From contig JAHEFR010000021.1 of NCBI GenBank assembly GCA_024640085.1, positions 1 through 45,167 of the forward strand: 45,167 nt of DNA. The letters are read 5' to 3'. The DNA is from Gammaproteobacteria bacterium. Lineage in GTDB: Bacteria; Pseudomonadota; Gammaproteobacteria; Steroidobacterales; XN24. The notes beneath the pieces were generated by a model. The model ran no database searches and had not been told where the DNA came from. It saw only the letters and a program-made list of their open reading frames with translations. This document shows positions 8,302 to 16,837 of the stretch, one piece after another (the first letter of the stretch is position 1; every line of letters begins with the position of its first letter). The position numbers and the translations under genes are program-made.

Positions 8302-9137
8302 GGCTGGCGGACGACTTCCTCGCCGGCATGGCCCGCGCATCGGAGACGCGGGCGCAGGCATTGGTCGCCGGCGCCGGGGAACTCGAACACAGAGCCCGGA
8401 CGGCTCCTGCGCCTCCCCGCCTCCGTCTGGCGGATGGGGGCTTCGACGTCATCGCGGAGATCAAGATGAGTTCCCCGTCGGCCGGGACCTTGTCTGCCGA
8501 CGATACTGCCATCGAGGCGCGGGCCAGGGACTACGCGGGCGCAGGCGCCTGCGCGGTCTCGGTGCTGACGGAGCCGGAGCGCTTCGGCGGCGACATCGAG
8601 CACTTGCGGCGGGTCGCCAGCGCCCTGGAGCCGCTTGACGTTCCGGCCATGGCCAAGGACTTTCTGGTCGCGCCCGAACAGCTGTTCGCGGCCCGGATCG
8701 CCGGCGCTGGAGGCGCGTTGCTGATCGTCCGGATGCTGGACGACCCCCGCCTCGACGAGATGCTGGATGCCGCCCTGGGTCTCGGCCTGTTCGTGCTGCT
8801 GGAAGCCTTCGATGCCGAGGACCTGGATCGGGCGGCGAGCATCGTCGGCCACCGGGCGGACGCTCCGGCCCAGGTGCTGCTGGGCCTGAACTGTCGTGAC
8901 CTCAGGACCCTGAGAGTGGACCCGTCCCGTTTCGGCATCCTTTCGGGCCACTTCATGACCGGCCTGCCCAGCGTCGCTGAAAGCGGCATCGAGAGCCCCC
9001 GCGACGCCGCGCACGTATCTTCCCTAGGCTATTCCGTGGCCCTGGTCGGCACGGCGCTGATGAAGACCCCTGACCCCGGCGCCCTGCTTGCCCGGATGAT
9101 CGCCCAAGGCCGGGAGGCCAGACAGACCGGATCATGA
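8298..9137 (+). CDS. trpC: indole-3-glycerol phosphate synthase
   Basis: Ring-closing decarboxylation of CdRP to indole-3-glycerol phosphate on a TIM barrel. The frame is open much further upstream, through trpD in another frame. The start is placed at TTG 8298, which overlaps the trpD stop (TTGA) and is preceded by GGAGGA at 8286-8291; this gives 279 aa. Signatures are IAEIKMSSPSAG (Lys56), AKDFLV (Lys120), LNCRDLRTLRVD and VAESGI. The protein is monofunctional, with trpF as a separate gene downstream (4-bp overlap). The rare start codon may lower its translation relative to its neighbours. Confidence 0.93.
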   Translation: MRLADDFLAGMARASETRAQALVAGAGELEHRARTAPAPPRLRLADGGFDVIAEIKMSSPSAGTLSADDTAIEARARDYAGAGACAVSVLTEPERFGGDIEHLRRVASALEPLDVPAMAKDFLVAPEQLFAARIAGAGGALLIVRMLDDPRLDEMLDAALGLGLFVLLEAFDAEDLDRAASIVGHRADAPAQVLLGLNCRDLRTLRVDPSRFGILSGHFMTGLPSVAESGIESPRDAAHVSSLGYSVALVGTALMKTPDPGALLARMIAQGREARQTGS

Positions 9138-9751
9138 GCACGCTGATCAAGATATGCGGACTGACGTCGTCTGACGCCGTGGAGGCGGCCGTGGAGGCCG
9201 GCGCGGATGCCATCGGGTTCGTTTTCGCCGAATCGGCCCGACGGGTCAGCCCGGCCACGGCCGGGCGCCTGGCGGCCGGCGTGCCACCGGGCACGGTTAA
9301 GATCGCGGTCATGCGGCATCCATCCCAGGACGACGTGGACCGGGTGATGGACCATCTGGAGCCGGAGTTTCTGCAGACCGACGCCGAGGATTACGATCAG
9401 ATCACGCTGGTCGGCACATGCCGTCCATTGCCGGTGTATCGGGCCGGACGTTCCCTGCCCGACCGGTTGCCCCGCCTGATGCTCTTCGAAGGCCCGCTGA
9501 GCGGGAGCGGCGAGGTGGCCGACTGGGAGGAAGCCCGCAAGCTTGCCCTGGAGACCCGCGTCGTCCTGGCCGGCGGTCTCAAGCCCGAAAACGTCGAGGC
9601 GGCCATGCGAACGGTCCGACCCTATGGCGTCGATGTGAGTTCGGGCGTGGAGAGCGCGCCGGGAGTGAAGTCCGCCAGACTGATCCGGAGCTTTATCGAG
9701 GCCGTGCACCAGGCGGACAGCAGGCTGGATTCCATTGGAGATGATTCATGA
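9134..9751 (+). CDS. trpF: phosphoribosylanthranilate isomerase
   Basis: Amadori rearrangement of PRA to CdRP. The 205-aa TIM barrel starts with IKICGLTSSDAVEAA, containing the catalytic Cys8. Near the C-terminus it has GVDVSSGVESAPGVKS, where a phosphate-binding loop and the catalytic Asp are expected. It overlaps trpC and trpB by 4 bp each. Free-standing TrpF between trpC and trpB is common outside the enteric bacteria. Confidence 0.93.
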   Translation: MSTLIKICGLTSSDAVEAAVEAGADAIGFVFAESARRVSPATAGRLAAGVPPGTVKIAVMRHPSQDDVDRVMDHLEPEFLQTDAEDYDQITLVGTCRPLPVYRAGRSLPDRLPRLMLFEGPLSGSGEVADWEEARKLALETRVVLAGGLKPENVEAAMRTVRPYGVDVSSGVESAPGVKSARLIRSFIEAVHQADSRLDSIGDDS

Positions 9752-10998
9752 CGACGCCCGCGATGCCTACCGAGAGCCCCGACGAACTCCTGCGGGCGCT
9801 GATAGACGGACGATTGCCGGATACTCGGGGACGCTTCGGTCCTTTCGGCGGGCGCTACGTGCCCGAGACCCTGGTTCCTGCTCTGGACCGACTGCAGGCG
9901 GGGATCGAGGCCCATCTCCACGAGCCAGGCTTCCAGGCTTGTCTCGGGGCCGAACTGCGCGACTGGGCAGGCAGGCCGACGGCGCTGACGCCGGCGCCGG
10001 CCCTGGGGCGGGCATGGGGGGGCGAGGTCTGGCTCAAGCGCGAAGACCTGGCCCACACGGGAGCCCACAAGATCAACAACGCTCTCGGCCAGGCGATGCT
10101 GGCGCGCCTGATCGGGGCCCGGCGCATCGTGGCGGAGACCGGAGCGGGTCAGCACGGAGTAGCGTCCGCGGCGGCCTGCGCGCGGGTCGGACTGCCCTGC
10201 GTGGTCTACATGGGCTCCGTCGACATCGAGCGACAGGCGCCCAACGTGGACAGGATGAAGCGACTGGGGGCCGAGGTGGTGCCGGTGACCTCGGGCGACA
10301 AGACGCTCCGGGCTGCCATCGACGAGGCATTGCGAGACTGGGTTTCCGACCCCGTGAACACCTACTACCTCCTCGGTTCGGCGGTAGGGCCCCACCCATA
10401 CCCTTATCTGGTGCGCGAGTTTCAGTCTGTCATCGGACGGGAGGCCCGCAGCCAGATCCTTGAGCGGACCGGCGTCCTGCCCGACGCTATCGTTGCGTGC
10501 GTCGGCGGCGGCTCGAATTCCATCGGGCTGTTCCACGAGTTCCTCGCCGACCAGGAGGTGGAGATTATCGGCATCGAGGCGGGCGGCAAAGGCACGGGGC
10601 TTGGTGACAATTCAGCGACCCTGAGCTCTGGCAGGCCCGGAGTGCTCCACGGCAGCTATTCCATGCTGCTCCACGACCGGGACGGCCAGGTGCAGGAGAC
10701 CCATTCGATCTCCGCCGGTCTGGATTATCCTGGCGTCGGGCCGGAGCATTCGTTGCTGGCCTCAATCGGCCGGGTGAGTTACCGGACGGCTTCCGATGAC
10801 GAGGCCCTGGAGGCACTGGACGAGTGTGCCGCCCTGGAAGGCATCCTCCCCGCGCTGGAGACGGCCCACGCATTCGCCGGGGCCCGGCACTGGACGCGGG
10901 ATAACCCGGGCGGACGCGTATTGATCGGGTTGTCCGGTCGCGGCGACAAGGACATGCCGACGCTCTCCCGGCACCCCCCGCGGGGGACGGGGACATGA
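9748..10998 (+). CDS. trpB: tryptophan synthase beta chain
   Basis: PLP-dependent condensation of indole with serine, in the alpha2beta2 complex with TrpA. The 416-aa protein has FGPFGGRYVPETL near the N-terminus, the PLP lysine K108 in HTGAHKINNALGQAM, ETGAGQHGVASA, and the PLP-phosphate loop CVGGGSNSIGLFHEF. It is a TrpB1-type enzyme coupled to trpA by a 4-bp overlap. The N-terminus carries roughly 20 more residues than the shortest family members; no downstream start looked better. Confidence 0.96.
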   Translation: MTTPAMPTESPDELLRALIDGRLPDTRGRFGPFGGRYVPETLVPALDRLQAGIEAHLHEPGFQACLGAELRDWAGRPTALTPAPALGRAWGGEVWLKREDLAHTGAHKINNALGQAMLARLIGARRIVAETGAGQHGVASAAACARVGLPCVVYMGSVDIERQAPNVDRMKRLGAEVVPVTSGDKTLRAAIDEALRDWVSDPVNTYYLLGSAVGPHPYPYLVREFQSVIGREARSQILERTGVLPDAIVACVGGGSNSIGLFHEFLADQEVEIIGIEAGGKGTGLGDNSATLSSGRPGVLHGSYSMLLHDRDGQVQETHSISAGLDYPGVGPEHSLLASIGRVSYRTASDDEALEALDECAALEGILPALETAHAFAGARHWTRDNPGGRVLIGLSGRGDKDMPTLSRHPPRGTGT

Positions 10999-11774
10999 AT
11001 GGCGGGGACCGGATAGAGGCGGCCATCAGGGCCGCTCGCCGCGAGGGTCGAACGGCCCTGGTCGCATACATCACCGCTGGTTACCCGGAGAAGGAAGCGT
11101 TCCGCAAGGACCTGGCGCGGGTGGCCTCCGCCGCCGACGTGGTCGAGGTCGGCGTCCCGTTCACCGACCCTATGGCTGACGGTCTGACCATCCAGCGCGC
11201 CTCCCATGCGGCCATCCAGGCCGGCGTTACCCTGCGATGGATATTGCGGGAGATCGAGTCCATGGATCCGCCGATTACAGCGCCAGTGGTGCTCATGAGT
11301 TACTTGAATCCGCTGCTGGCCCTCGGCTACGACGAATTGGCGGGAAGATCGGAGGCCGCCGGGGTGGCCGGATTCATCGTCCCCGACCTGCCCCTGGACG
11401 AGAGTGCGGGGCTTGACGAGGCGCTGGCGGACAGGGGCCTGGCGCTGGTGCAACTGGTTTCGCCGGTAACCTCGGAGGAACGCCTGGCGGCGGCCGGCAA
11501 GGCCAGCCGCGGGTTCCTCTATGCGGTCACGGTCACCGGGATCACCGGCGGCGACGCGGACAGGGGCGGCGACATCGCCGGATACCTGCAGCGGGTTGTG
11601 GCGCATTCGAAAGTGCCCGTCTGTGCCGGGTTCGGCGTCCGCACCCGGGAGCAGGTGACAAACATCGGCGCTCATGTCCCCGGGGTCGTGGTGGGCTCCG
11701 CGCTCGTGGAGACCCTGGAACGCGGAGAGGATCCGGTGGCGTTCCTGAATTCCCTGTCAGGCAGGACGGCGTGA
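10995..11774 (+). CDS. trpA: tryptophan synthase alpha chain
   Basis: Cleaves indole-3-glycerol phosphate and channels indole to TrpB. The 259 residues carry the active-site pair Glu51 and Asp62, spaced exactly as in the E. coli enzyme, within DVVEVGVPFTDPMADG. After the signature the sequence reads LTIQRASHAAIQ, where PVIQ is more usual. It is the last gene of the seven-gene trp run. No clear Rho-independent terminator follows before mscL. Confidence 0.94.
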   Translation: MNGGDRIEAAIRAARREGRTALVAYITAGYPEKEAFRKDLARVASAADVVEVGVPFTDPMADGLTIQRASHAAIQAGVTLRWILREIESMDPPITAPVVLMSYLNPLLALGYDELAGRSEAAGVAGFIVPDLPLDESAGLDEALADRGLALVQLVSPVTSEERLAAAGKASRGFLYAVTVTGITGGDADRGGDIAGYLQRVVAHSKVPVCAGFGVRTREQVTNIGAHVPGVVVGSALVETLERGEDPVAFLNSLSGRTA

Positions 11775-11915
11775 CAAGACACCAGAGGGAATTGCATTTA
11801 TCTTTGTCGTAGAGCCGGGCCGACATCTGCCTGGGAATGGGCAACAAGCGATGGGGCAGGGCTGCGAGAACAATGGCCCTCGAAAAAACCGGGGCACAAG
11901 GGAGGGAGACAAGCA

Positions 11916-12320
11916 ATGGGAATGATGCAGGAATTCAAATCCTTCGCCATGCGTGGGAACGTGATCGACATGGCGGTCGGTATCATCATCGGCGGCGCGT
12001 TCGGCAAAATCGTCTCGTCGTTCGTCAACGACGTCATCATGCCGCCGATTGGCCTGATCGTCGGCGGCGTGGATTTCGCCGACCTGGCAGTCACGCTCAA
12101 GGACGCGACCGGAGACGCGCCCGCCGTCATGTTGAAGTACGGCGCCTTCATCCAGACGGCCGTGGACTTCACCATCATCGCCTTCGCGATCTTCATCGCG
12201 ATCAAGGGCGTGAATTCGTTGAAGAAGAAGGAGGAGGCAAAGCCGGCCGCGCCACCGGCGCCGTCCAAGGAAGAAGTGCTGTTGACCGAGATCCGGGATC
12301 TCCTCAAAGAGCGCAGGTGA
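11916..12320 (+). CDS. mscL: large-conductance mechanosensitive channel MscL
   Basis: Homopentameric inner-membrane channel that opens under extreme membrane tension and protects against hypo-osmotic lysis. At 134 aa it has the normal length. It has the N-terminal amphipathic helix ([12 protein letters not shown]), the pore-lining TM1 ([20 protein letters not shown]), a periplasmic loop, TM2 ([17 protein letters not shown]), and a charged C-terminal bundle helix ([14 protein letters not shown]). A strong GGGAGG ribosome-binding site precedes the ATG. The 141-base gap after trpA suggests its own promoter, but none was clear. Confidence 0.95.
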   Translation: MGMMQEFKSFAMRGNVIDMAVGIIIGGAFGKIVSSFVNDVIMPPIGLIVGGVDFADLAVTLKDATGDAPAVMLKYGAFIQTAVDFTIIAFAIFIAIKGVNSLKKKEEAKPAAPPAPSKEEVLLTEIRDLLKERR

Positions 12321-12333
12321 TCGCGAGCCGGCC

Positions 12334-12367
12334 CCGTCACGAAGGCCCCCTGGGCCGTAGGTGACGG
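12334..12367 (+). other. hairpin over the ribosome-binding region of the GNAT gene
   Basis: CCGTCAC (12334-12340) pairs with GTGACGG (12361-12367), and inside it GGCCC (12344-12348) pairs with GGGCC (12352-12356). The right arm covers the only Shine-Dalgarno-like bases (AGGTGA, 12359-12364) just before the ATG at 12369. It lacks a T-run. It could limit GNAT translation or stabilise the mscL transcript end. Confidence 0.45.
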
Positions 12368-12368
12368 T

Positions 12369-12857
12369 ATGGCATCGCCGCCCGCGGGCCTTTCGGTACA
12401 CCGGGCGCGACCGGAAGACGCCGGCGCACTAGCGCCCATGTTCGACGCCTATCGCCAGTTCTACGGCCGGGCTTCCGATCCCGTGCTGGCTCGCCGTTTC
12501 CTTTCTGACCGTCTCGAGCGGGACGAATCCTCGGTCTTCCTGGCGTGCCGCGATGGGGAGCCCGTCGGTTTTGTGCAGCTGTATTCCAGCTTCGACTCCG
12601 TCGAGGCTCGCCCGGTATTGATCCTCCACGACCTGTTCGTCTGTCCCGGCGCCCGCGGCGCCGGCGCCGGGCGGGCGTTGATGGACGCGGCGAGGCAGCT
12701 TGCCGAGGACAGCGGCGCATGTGGTCTGAGCCTGGCGACAGCGGTGGACAACTCCGTTGCCCAGCACCTGTACGAGAGCCTCGGCTACCAGCGTGATCAT
12801 CGTTTTCTTCACTATTTTCTCGTCGTGGATCCCCGGGCGGATACGCCGCCGAAGTGA
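12369..12857 (+). CDS. GNAT-family N-acetyltransferase
   Basis: Cytosolic acetyl-CoA-dependent acetyltransferase of unknown substrate, 162 aa, single GNAT fold. The N-terminus reads VHRARPEDAGALAPMFDAY. The acetyl-CoA pyrophosphate loop (motif A) is visible as RGAGAGRALMDAA at about 97-109, and the C-terminal part shows NSVAQHLYESLGYQRD, a typical motif B/C region. It is 48 bases downstream of mscL and could be read through from it. No neighbour indicates the acetyl acceptor. Confidence 0.85.
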   Translation: MASPPAGLSVHRARPEDAGALAPMFDAYRQFYGRASDPVLARRFLSDRLERDESSVFLACRDGEPVGFVQLYSSFDSVEARPVLILHDLFVCPGARGAGAGRALMDAARQLAEDSGACGLSLATAVDNSVAQHLYESLGYQRDHRFLHYFLVVDPRADTPPK

Positions 12858-13033
12858 ACCGGCCGACTGCCAGGGAAGACCTCCCCGGACACGGCCGACG
12901 GGAGGCGTTCAGGGTGGCCGCCGAAAATTGTGGGCGCCCTTTCAAACCGTTCCCCCGGCGCCTATATAAATGGTATGAGTGTCCTTTCCCGGCGAGCCGC
13001 CGGCCCGCCGGGCGGGGTCTTGCGAGGTGGATC

Positions 13034-13300
13034 ATGAGTGCGCAGACAGAGAAATTCGAGACGACACTGGAGAGGCTGCGGACGGAGCGGGACGAGTTGC
13101 GCGTAAAAGCGCATCTGGCCAGGGCCGAGGCGGCGGAGGAATGGGACAAGCTCGAGGACAAGTGGCGGGAGCTGGAGTCACGTGCGAAAGCGGCGGGCCG
13201 GGAAGCGAAGGACGCCTCCAGGGATGTCGGATCGGCCTTCGAGACGCTGGCCGGCGAACTCTCGCGAGCGTATCGCCGCATCCGCAACCGGCTGCATTGA
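13034..13300 (+). CDS. small helical hypothetical protein
   Basis: 88 residues, highly charged (Glu, Lys, Arg, Ala) and predicted almost wholly helical, probably coiled coil. It has no signal peptide and no cysteine. The frame opens further upstream, but the ATG at 13034 preceded by GAGGTGG (13024-13030) is the best start. The sequence DKLEDKWRELESRAKAAG and the later segment GSAFETLAGELSRAYRRI resemble small stress- or envelope-associated helical proteins in general composition only. Family not recognised. TTTCAA (12940-12945) and TATATA (12963-12968), 17 bases apart, are a weak promoter candidate. Confidence 0.65.
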   Translation: MSAQTEKFETTLERLRTERDELRVKAHLARAEAAEEWDKLEDKWRELESRAKAAGREAKDASRDVGSAFETLAGELSRAYRRIRNRLH

Positions 13301-13323
13301 GGGCGCGCGACGCGGGGCCGGTC

Positions 13324-13329
13324 TATACT
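13324..13329 (+). promoter_or_regulatory. possible -10 element before the cytochrome lipoprotein gene
   Basis: TATACT lies 43 bases upstream of the ATG at 13372. The only TTGA-like -35 (13297-13302) is 21 bases away, longer than ideal. Low-confidence call. Confidence 0.25.
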
Positions 13330-13371
13330 GGGGCCCGTGCAGCATTAACGGCCCCTGGGAGGGGGAAGAAC

Positions 13372-13752
13372 ATGATCAAGACTGCCCGTGTCGCGCTGGG
13401 GGTGCTGTTGGCCGGCCTTGTAGCCGGGTGCGGCCGGTCCGAGCCTCCTGTCAGCTTCAGTCAGGATGTCAAGCCCGTCCTAGATCGGCGCTGCGGCGAG
13501 TGCCACACCCCGGGCCAGCCCGGATACGAGGCGAGCCAGCTCAGTTTCGCCAGCTATGACGATCTCATGACCGGGACGCGTTTCGGGGCCGTGGTGGTGC
13601 CGGGGGACAGCCTGGGCAGCACGCTGGTCGTGCTGGTGGAGGGTCGCGCCGACCCATCTATCTCGATGCCCCACGGTGACGCCGAACCGTTGCGTCAGGG
13701 TGAGATCGACGTCATCAAGACGTGGATCGAGCAGGGCGCTCCCAACAACTGA
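13372..13752 (+). CDS. c-type cytochrome lipoprotein
   Basis: 126-residue exported protein. It has a lipoprotein signal peptide (MIKTARVALGVLLAG) with lipobox LVAGC, giving lipidated Cys20. One haem c motif, CGECH, lies at residues 41-45. Near the C-terminus, ISMPHGDAEPLRQGEIDVIKTWI supplies a candidate axial Met and resembles the closing segment of PSCyt1-type cytochrome domains. It is therefore probably a periplasmic membrane-anchored monohaem electron carrier; partner unknown. The start is set by ATG 13372 after a GGGAGGGGGAAG ribosome-binding site, although the frame is open upstream. It lies 88 bases before a HemN/HemW-like gene. Confidence 0.85.
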   Translation: MIKTARVALGVLLAGLVAGCGRSEPPVSFSQDVKPVLDRRCGECHTPGQPGYEASQLSFASYDDLMTGTRFGAVVVPGDSLGSTLVVLVEGRADPSISMPHGDAEPLRQGEIDVIKTWIEQGAPNN

Positions 13753-13840
13753 ACAGAGACTGCCGGGGCAGGCAGAATCCCCCGGCGCTCCAGCTCCCGG
13801 TCCGCGTCGCCGTGCGGGCCGGCCCCGCCGGATTGGATCC

Positions 13841-15172
13841 ATGTTTACCGAGAGACTTCTGACCCTGTTGCTGCGCCGGGAATCCGCCCGGCGCGCCCGG
13901 CTCGAGAATCTGGAACAGCTCATCTCGGTTCCGCAGGCCGCGCCGGCGCGGACCTACATGCTCTATCTCCACGTGCCCTTCTGTCAGGTGCTTTGCCCGT
14001 TCTGTTCGTTCCATCGTGTGGAGTACCGCCAGTCCAAGGCGCGGCGCTACTTCGAAGCCCTGCGGCAGGAGATTCGACTGGCTAACGAGGCGGGGTACCG
14101 TTTCGATGAAGTGTACATTGGCGGAGGGACGCCAACCGTCAACACCGAGGAGCTGCTGCAGACGCTGGATCTGTTGCGGCGCCTCAACCCGCTGCGGACA
14201 GTCTCCGTGGAGTCGAATCCCGACGACCTTCAGGGCGAGAAGCTGGCCGCACTGCGGGATGCAGGCGTCGACCGGTTGTCAGTGGGTGTTCAGAGTCTCG
14301 AAGATCGCCTGCTCACGGAGATGGAGCGCTACCAAAAGTACGGCAGCGGGGCTCAGATCCTCCAGCGTCTGCAGGAAGCCAAAGGCGTCTTCAGGACGCT
14401 GAACGTGGACATGATTTTCAATCTGCCCCATCAGACCCTGGATTCGCTGATGAGCGACGTGGACCGTCTGACCCGGGATGTGGGAGTGGACCAGATATCG
14501 TTCTACCCGCTGATGGGAGCGACCAGCACCCGCTTCGCGATGCGCAAGACCATGGGCCGGGTCACCTACGCCCGGGAACGGCGATTCTACGAGGCCATCC
14601 TCGACCGGATGCCCACGGACTACCGGCCCAGCAGCGCCTGGTGCTTTTCCCGAGGCGACGGTGTGATCGACGAGTACGTGGCGGACAGGGATGATTACGT
14701 GGGTCTCGGCAGTGGCGCAATGAGTTATCTCGACGGGACTCTTTACGCTGCGTCCTTCTCCATCAACCGCTACATAAGGCTCGTGAAATCGGGCCACTCG
14801 GGCATCACCCGGCAGCACCGTTTCGGACTGCGGGACCAGATGCGTTACTACTTCCTGATGAGACTGTTCGGTCTGGAGCTGGACAAGGACGTGGCGGAAG
14901 CGCACTGGGATGGCAGGTTCCATCGAGTACTGTGGAAAGATTTCGCCTTCTTCCGGGCTCTCGGCGCCATCCAGGATACCGGCCGCTCGTGGAGACTCAC
15001 CCGCAAGGGGATGTATGTCTGGGTGCTGATGATGCGGGAATTCTTCATCGCTGTGTCCAACTTCCGGGACCTGATGCGGCTGGGGATAAGGAGCGAACTG
15101 GACCCTGAGGATCTGCCCGCCGTCATGGCGAGGATGGATGGCGGTGATCAGCCGCGGGCACGACGCGGCTGA
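13841..15172 (+). CDS. radical SAM protein of the coproporphyrinogen III oxidase (HemN/HemW) family
   Basis: 443-aa radical SAM enzyme. The [4Fe-4S]/SAM motif is CQVLCPFC (Cys48, Cys52, Cys55), followed by YIGGGTPT at 92-99, the SAM-binding SVESNPDDL, and DRLSVGVQSLED. These match the HemN/HemW superfamily. The C-terminal half (VGLGSGAMSYLDG, then a winged-helix-like region) also fits. Whether it is a true oxygen-independent coproporphyrinogen oxidase, a HemW-type haem chaperone or a HutW-like haem-degrading enzyme cannot be decided by eye. The ATG at 13841 is chosen because the protein begins to look family-like there. It is convergent with ubiB, 27 bases away. Confidence 0.82.
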   Translation: MFTERLLTLLLRRESARRARLENLEQLISVPQAAPARTYMLYLHVPFCQVLCPFCSFHRVEYRQSKARRYFEALRQEIRLANEAGYRFDEVYIGGGTPTVNTEELLQTLDLLRRLNPLRTVSVESNPDDLQGEKLAALRDAGVDRLSVGVQSLEDRLLTEMERYQKYGSGAQILQRLQEAKGVFRTLNVDMIFNLPHQTLDSLMSDVDRLTRDVGVDQISFYPLMGATSTRFAMRKTMGRVTYARERRFYEAILDRMPTDYRPSSAWCFSRGDGVIDEYVADRDDYVGLGSGAMSYLDGTLYAASFSINRYIRLVKSGHSGITRQHRFGLRDQMRYYFLMRLFGLELDKDVAEAHWDGRFHRVLWKDFAFFRALGAIQDTGRSWRLTRKGMYVWVLMMREFFIAVSNFRDLMRLGIRSELDPEDLPAVMARMDGGDQPRARRG

Positions 15173-15199
15173 GGAGCCGGTCAGCGGTGTCCCGCCGGC

Positions 15200-16837
15200 T
15201 CAGCTTCTGGCCTTGAGCAGCAGCCAGACCCCTGTTCCGCCGGCGGCCCAGCCCAGCCATACCGGATTCGCATCCAGGCCGATGAGGACGGCGGCTGCGA
15301 TCAGGATCGCCGCCCCGGCCATCGCGACATTACGGCGTCTCGCCAGCTCCCGGTTTTCCTCGCGTAACTCGTCTATGCCGGATGTCCTTACGCGGATCTC
15401 CAGCTGTCCTTCCGAGGCCTGCTGGAGGAGGCCGTGGATCACCTGGGGGAACTCCTGCAGCGATTCCCCGACGGTCGGCAATTGCTCACGCAGCCTGTTT
15501 ATGATCGCCCGGCCGCTGACGCGCTCGTCCATCCATTCCTCCAGAATGGGGTGAGCCGTCTTCCACAGATCAAGGTCCGGGTAGAGCTCCCGGCCAAGTC
15601 CTTCAATGTTGAGAAGGGTCTTCTGCAGCAGGATCAGCTGGGGCTGGACCTCCATGCCGAAGCGTCTGGCGACGGTGAACAGCCTGACCAGAAACTGGCC
15701 GAACGAGATCTGGCTCAGGGGCCGGTTGAAGATCGGCTCGCAGACCGTGCGAAATGCGGACTCCACCTCGTCAAGCCGGGTGTCCCGGGGGACCCAGCCG
15801 GAATTGACATGCAGCCTGGCGACTCTCTGGTAGTCCCGCTGGAAGAAGGCCAGGAAGTTCTCGGCCAGGTATTGCTGATCCCTCGGATCAAGGCTGCCGA
15901 CGATACCGAAGTCGACGGCGATGTAGCTGGGGCTCTCGGGTGTCCCGGCGTCAACGAAGATGTTTCCGGGGTGCATGTCTGCGTGGAAGAAATTGTGCCT
16001 GAACACCTGGGTGAAAAAGATCTCCACGCCCCTGGCGGCCAGGATCGCCATGTCCACGCCTCGAGCGTTCAAAGCATCGATGTCGCCGATGGGGATCCCG
16101 TGGATCCGTTCCGTCACCAGGACGCCGGGACGGCAGTAATCCCAGTGCACCTCCGGTATGTAGAGAAGCTCCGAGCCGTCGAAATTTCTCCTCAATTGGG
16201 AGGCAGCGGCCGCCTCCCGCATGAGGTCGAGTTCGTCGAGGATCACTTTCTCGTATTCGGCGACCACCTCTACCGGCCGCAGCTGCCGGTAGTCCGGCCA
16301 AAGCCTCAGGACCAGCCGCGCCATCGCGTACATGAGGTCCAGGTCGCGACGGATCTGTTTCCTCACCCCCGGGCGGAGGATCTTGAGAACGACCTCCCTG
16401 CCATCGGCGAGCCTCGCGCCGTGGCACTGCGCGATCGATGCCGCCGCCATGGGCTCGCTGTCGAAACGATCGAATACCTGCTCGACCGGACGGCCGTAGA
16501 AGCCGGCAAGGGCTTCCCGGGCCGCGGATGATGCGAACGGCGGCACGTCGTCCTGGAGTTTAGCCAGCTCGTCCGCCACGTCCCGCGGAAGCAGGTCGCG
16601 ACGGGTGGAGAGTGTCTGGCCGAACTTGACGAAAATGGGGCCGAGTTCCTGCAGAGACTCACGGACCCGCTGCCCTCTCGGTATGCTGCGCCCGGATGAC
16701 GGGCGGATCAGCAGCAGCGACCGTAGCAGCCGCAGGGGGCGATAGACCCGCGTGCCTTCCACGAATTCGTCCACGCCGTGCCGCAGCAGGACGCGGATGA
16801 TATGCCCGAGTCGCAGCAACTGGGCCGGCCTGATCAC
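15200..16837 (-). CDS. ubiB: ubiquinone biosynthesis atypical kinase/ATPase UbiB
   Basis: Membrane-anchored ADCK/ABC1-family ATPase needed for coenzyme Q synthesis. A GTG at 16837 overlaps the ubiJ stop (GTGA) and gives 545 aa, matching the family length. Visible are the KxGQ signature (KFGQ at 71-74), the Ala-rich loop AAASIAQCHGA at 131-141, the ATP lysine in VVLKILRP (Lys152), the HADMHPGNIFV loop at 285-295 and VDFG at 308-311. Two C-terminal membrane helices follow. The ubiE-ubiJ-ubiB order is the conserved gammaproteobacterial Q cluster. Confidence 0.95.
   Translation of the reverse strand: MIRPAQLLRLGHIIRVLLRHGVDEFVEGTRVYRPLRLLRSLLLIRPSSGRSIPRGQRVRESLQELGPIFVKFGQTLSTRRDLLPRDVADELAKLQDDVPPFASSAAREALAGFYGRPVEQVFDRFDSEPMAAASIAQCHGARLADGREVVLKILRPGVRKQIRRDLDLMYAMARLVLRLWPDYRQLRPVEVVAEYEKVILDELDLMREAAAASQLRRNFDGSELLYIPEVHWDYCRPGVLVTERIHGIPIGDIDALNARGVDMAILAARGVEIFFTQVFRHNFFHADMHPGNIFVDAGTPESPSYIAVDFGIVGSLDPRDQQYLAENFLAFFQRDYQRVARLHVNSGWVPRDTRLDEVESAFRTVCEPIFNRPLSQISFGQFLVRLFTVARRFGMEVQPQLILLQKTLLNIEGLGRELYPDLDLWKTAHPILEEWMDERVSGRAIINRLREQLPTVGESLQEFPQVIHGLLQQASEGQLEIRVRTSGIDELREENRELARRRNVAMAGAAILIAAAVLIGLDANPVWLGWAAGGTGVWLLLKARS

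Noticed and set aside
15168-15200. An imperfect inverted repeat between the radical SAM gene and ubiB as a terminator
   Set aside because: The stem needs a 3-base bulge and there is no T-run on either strand, so it does not meet the standard for a terminator.
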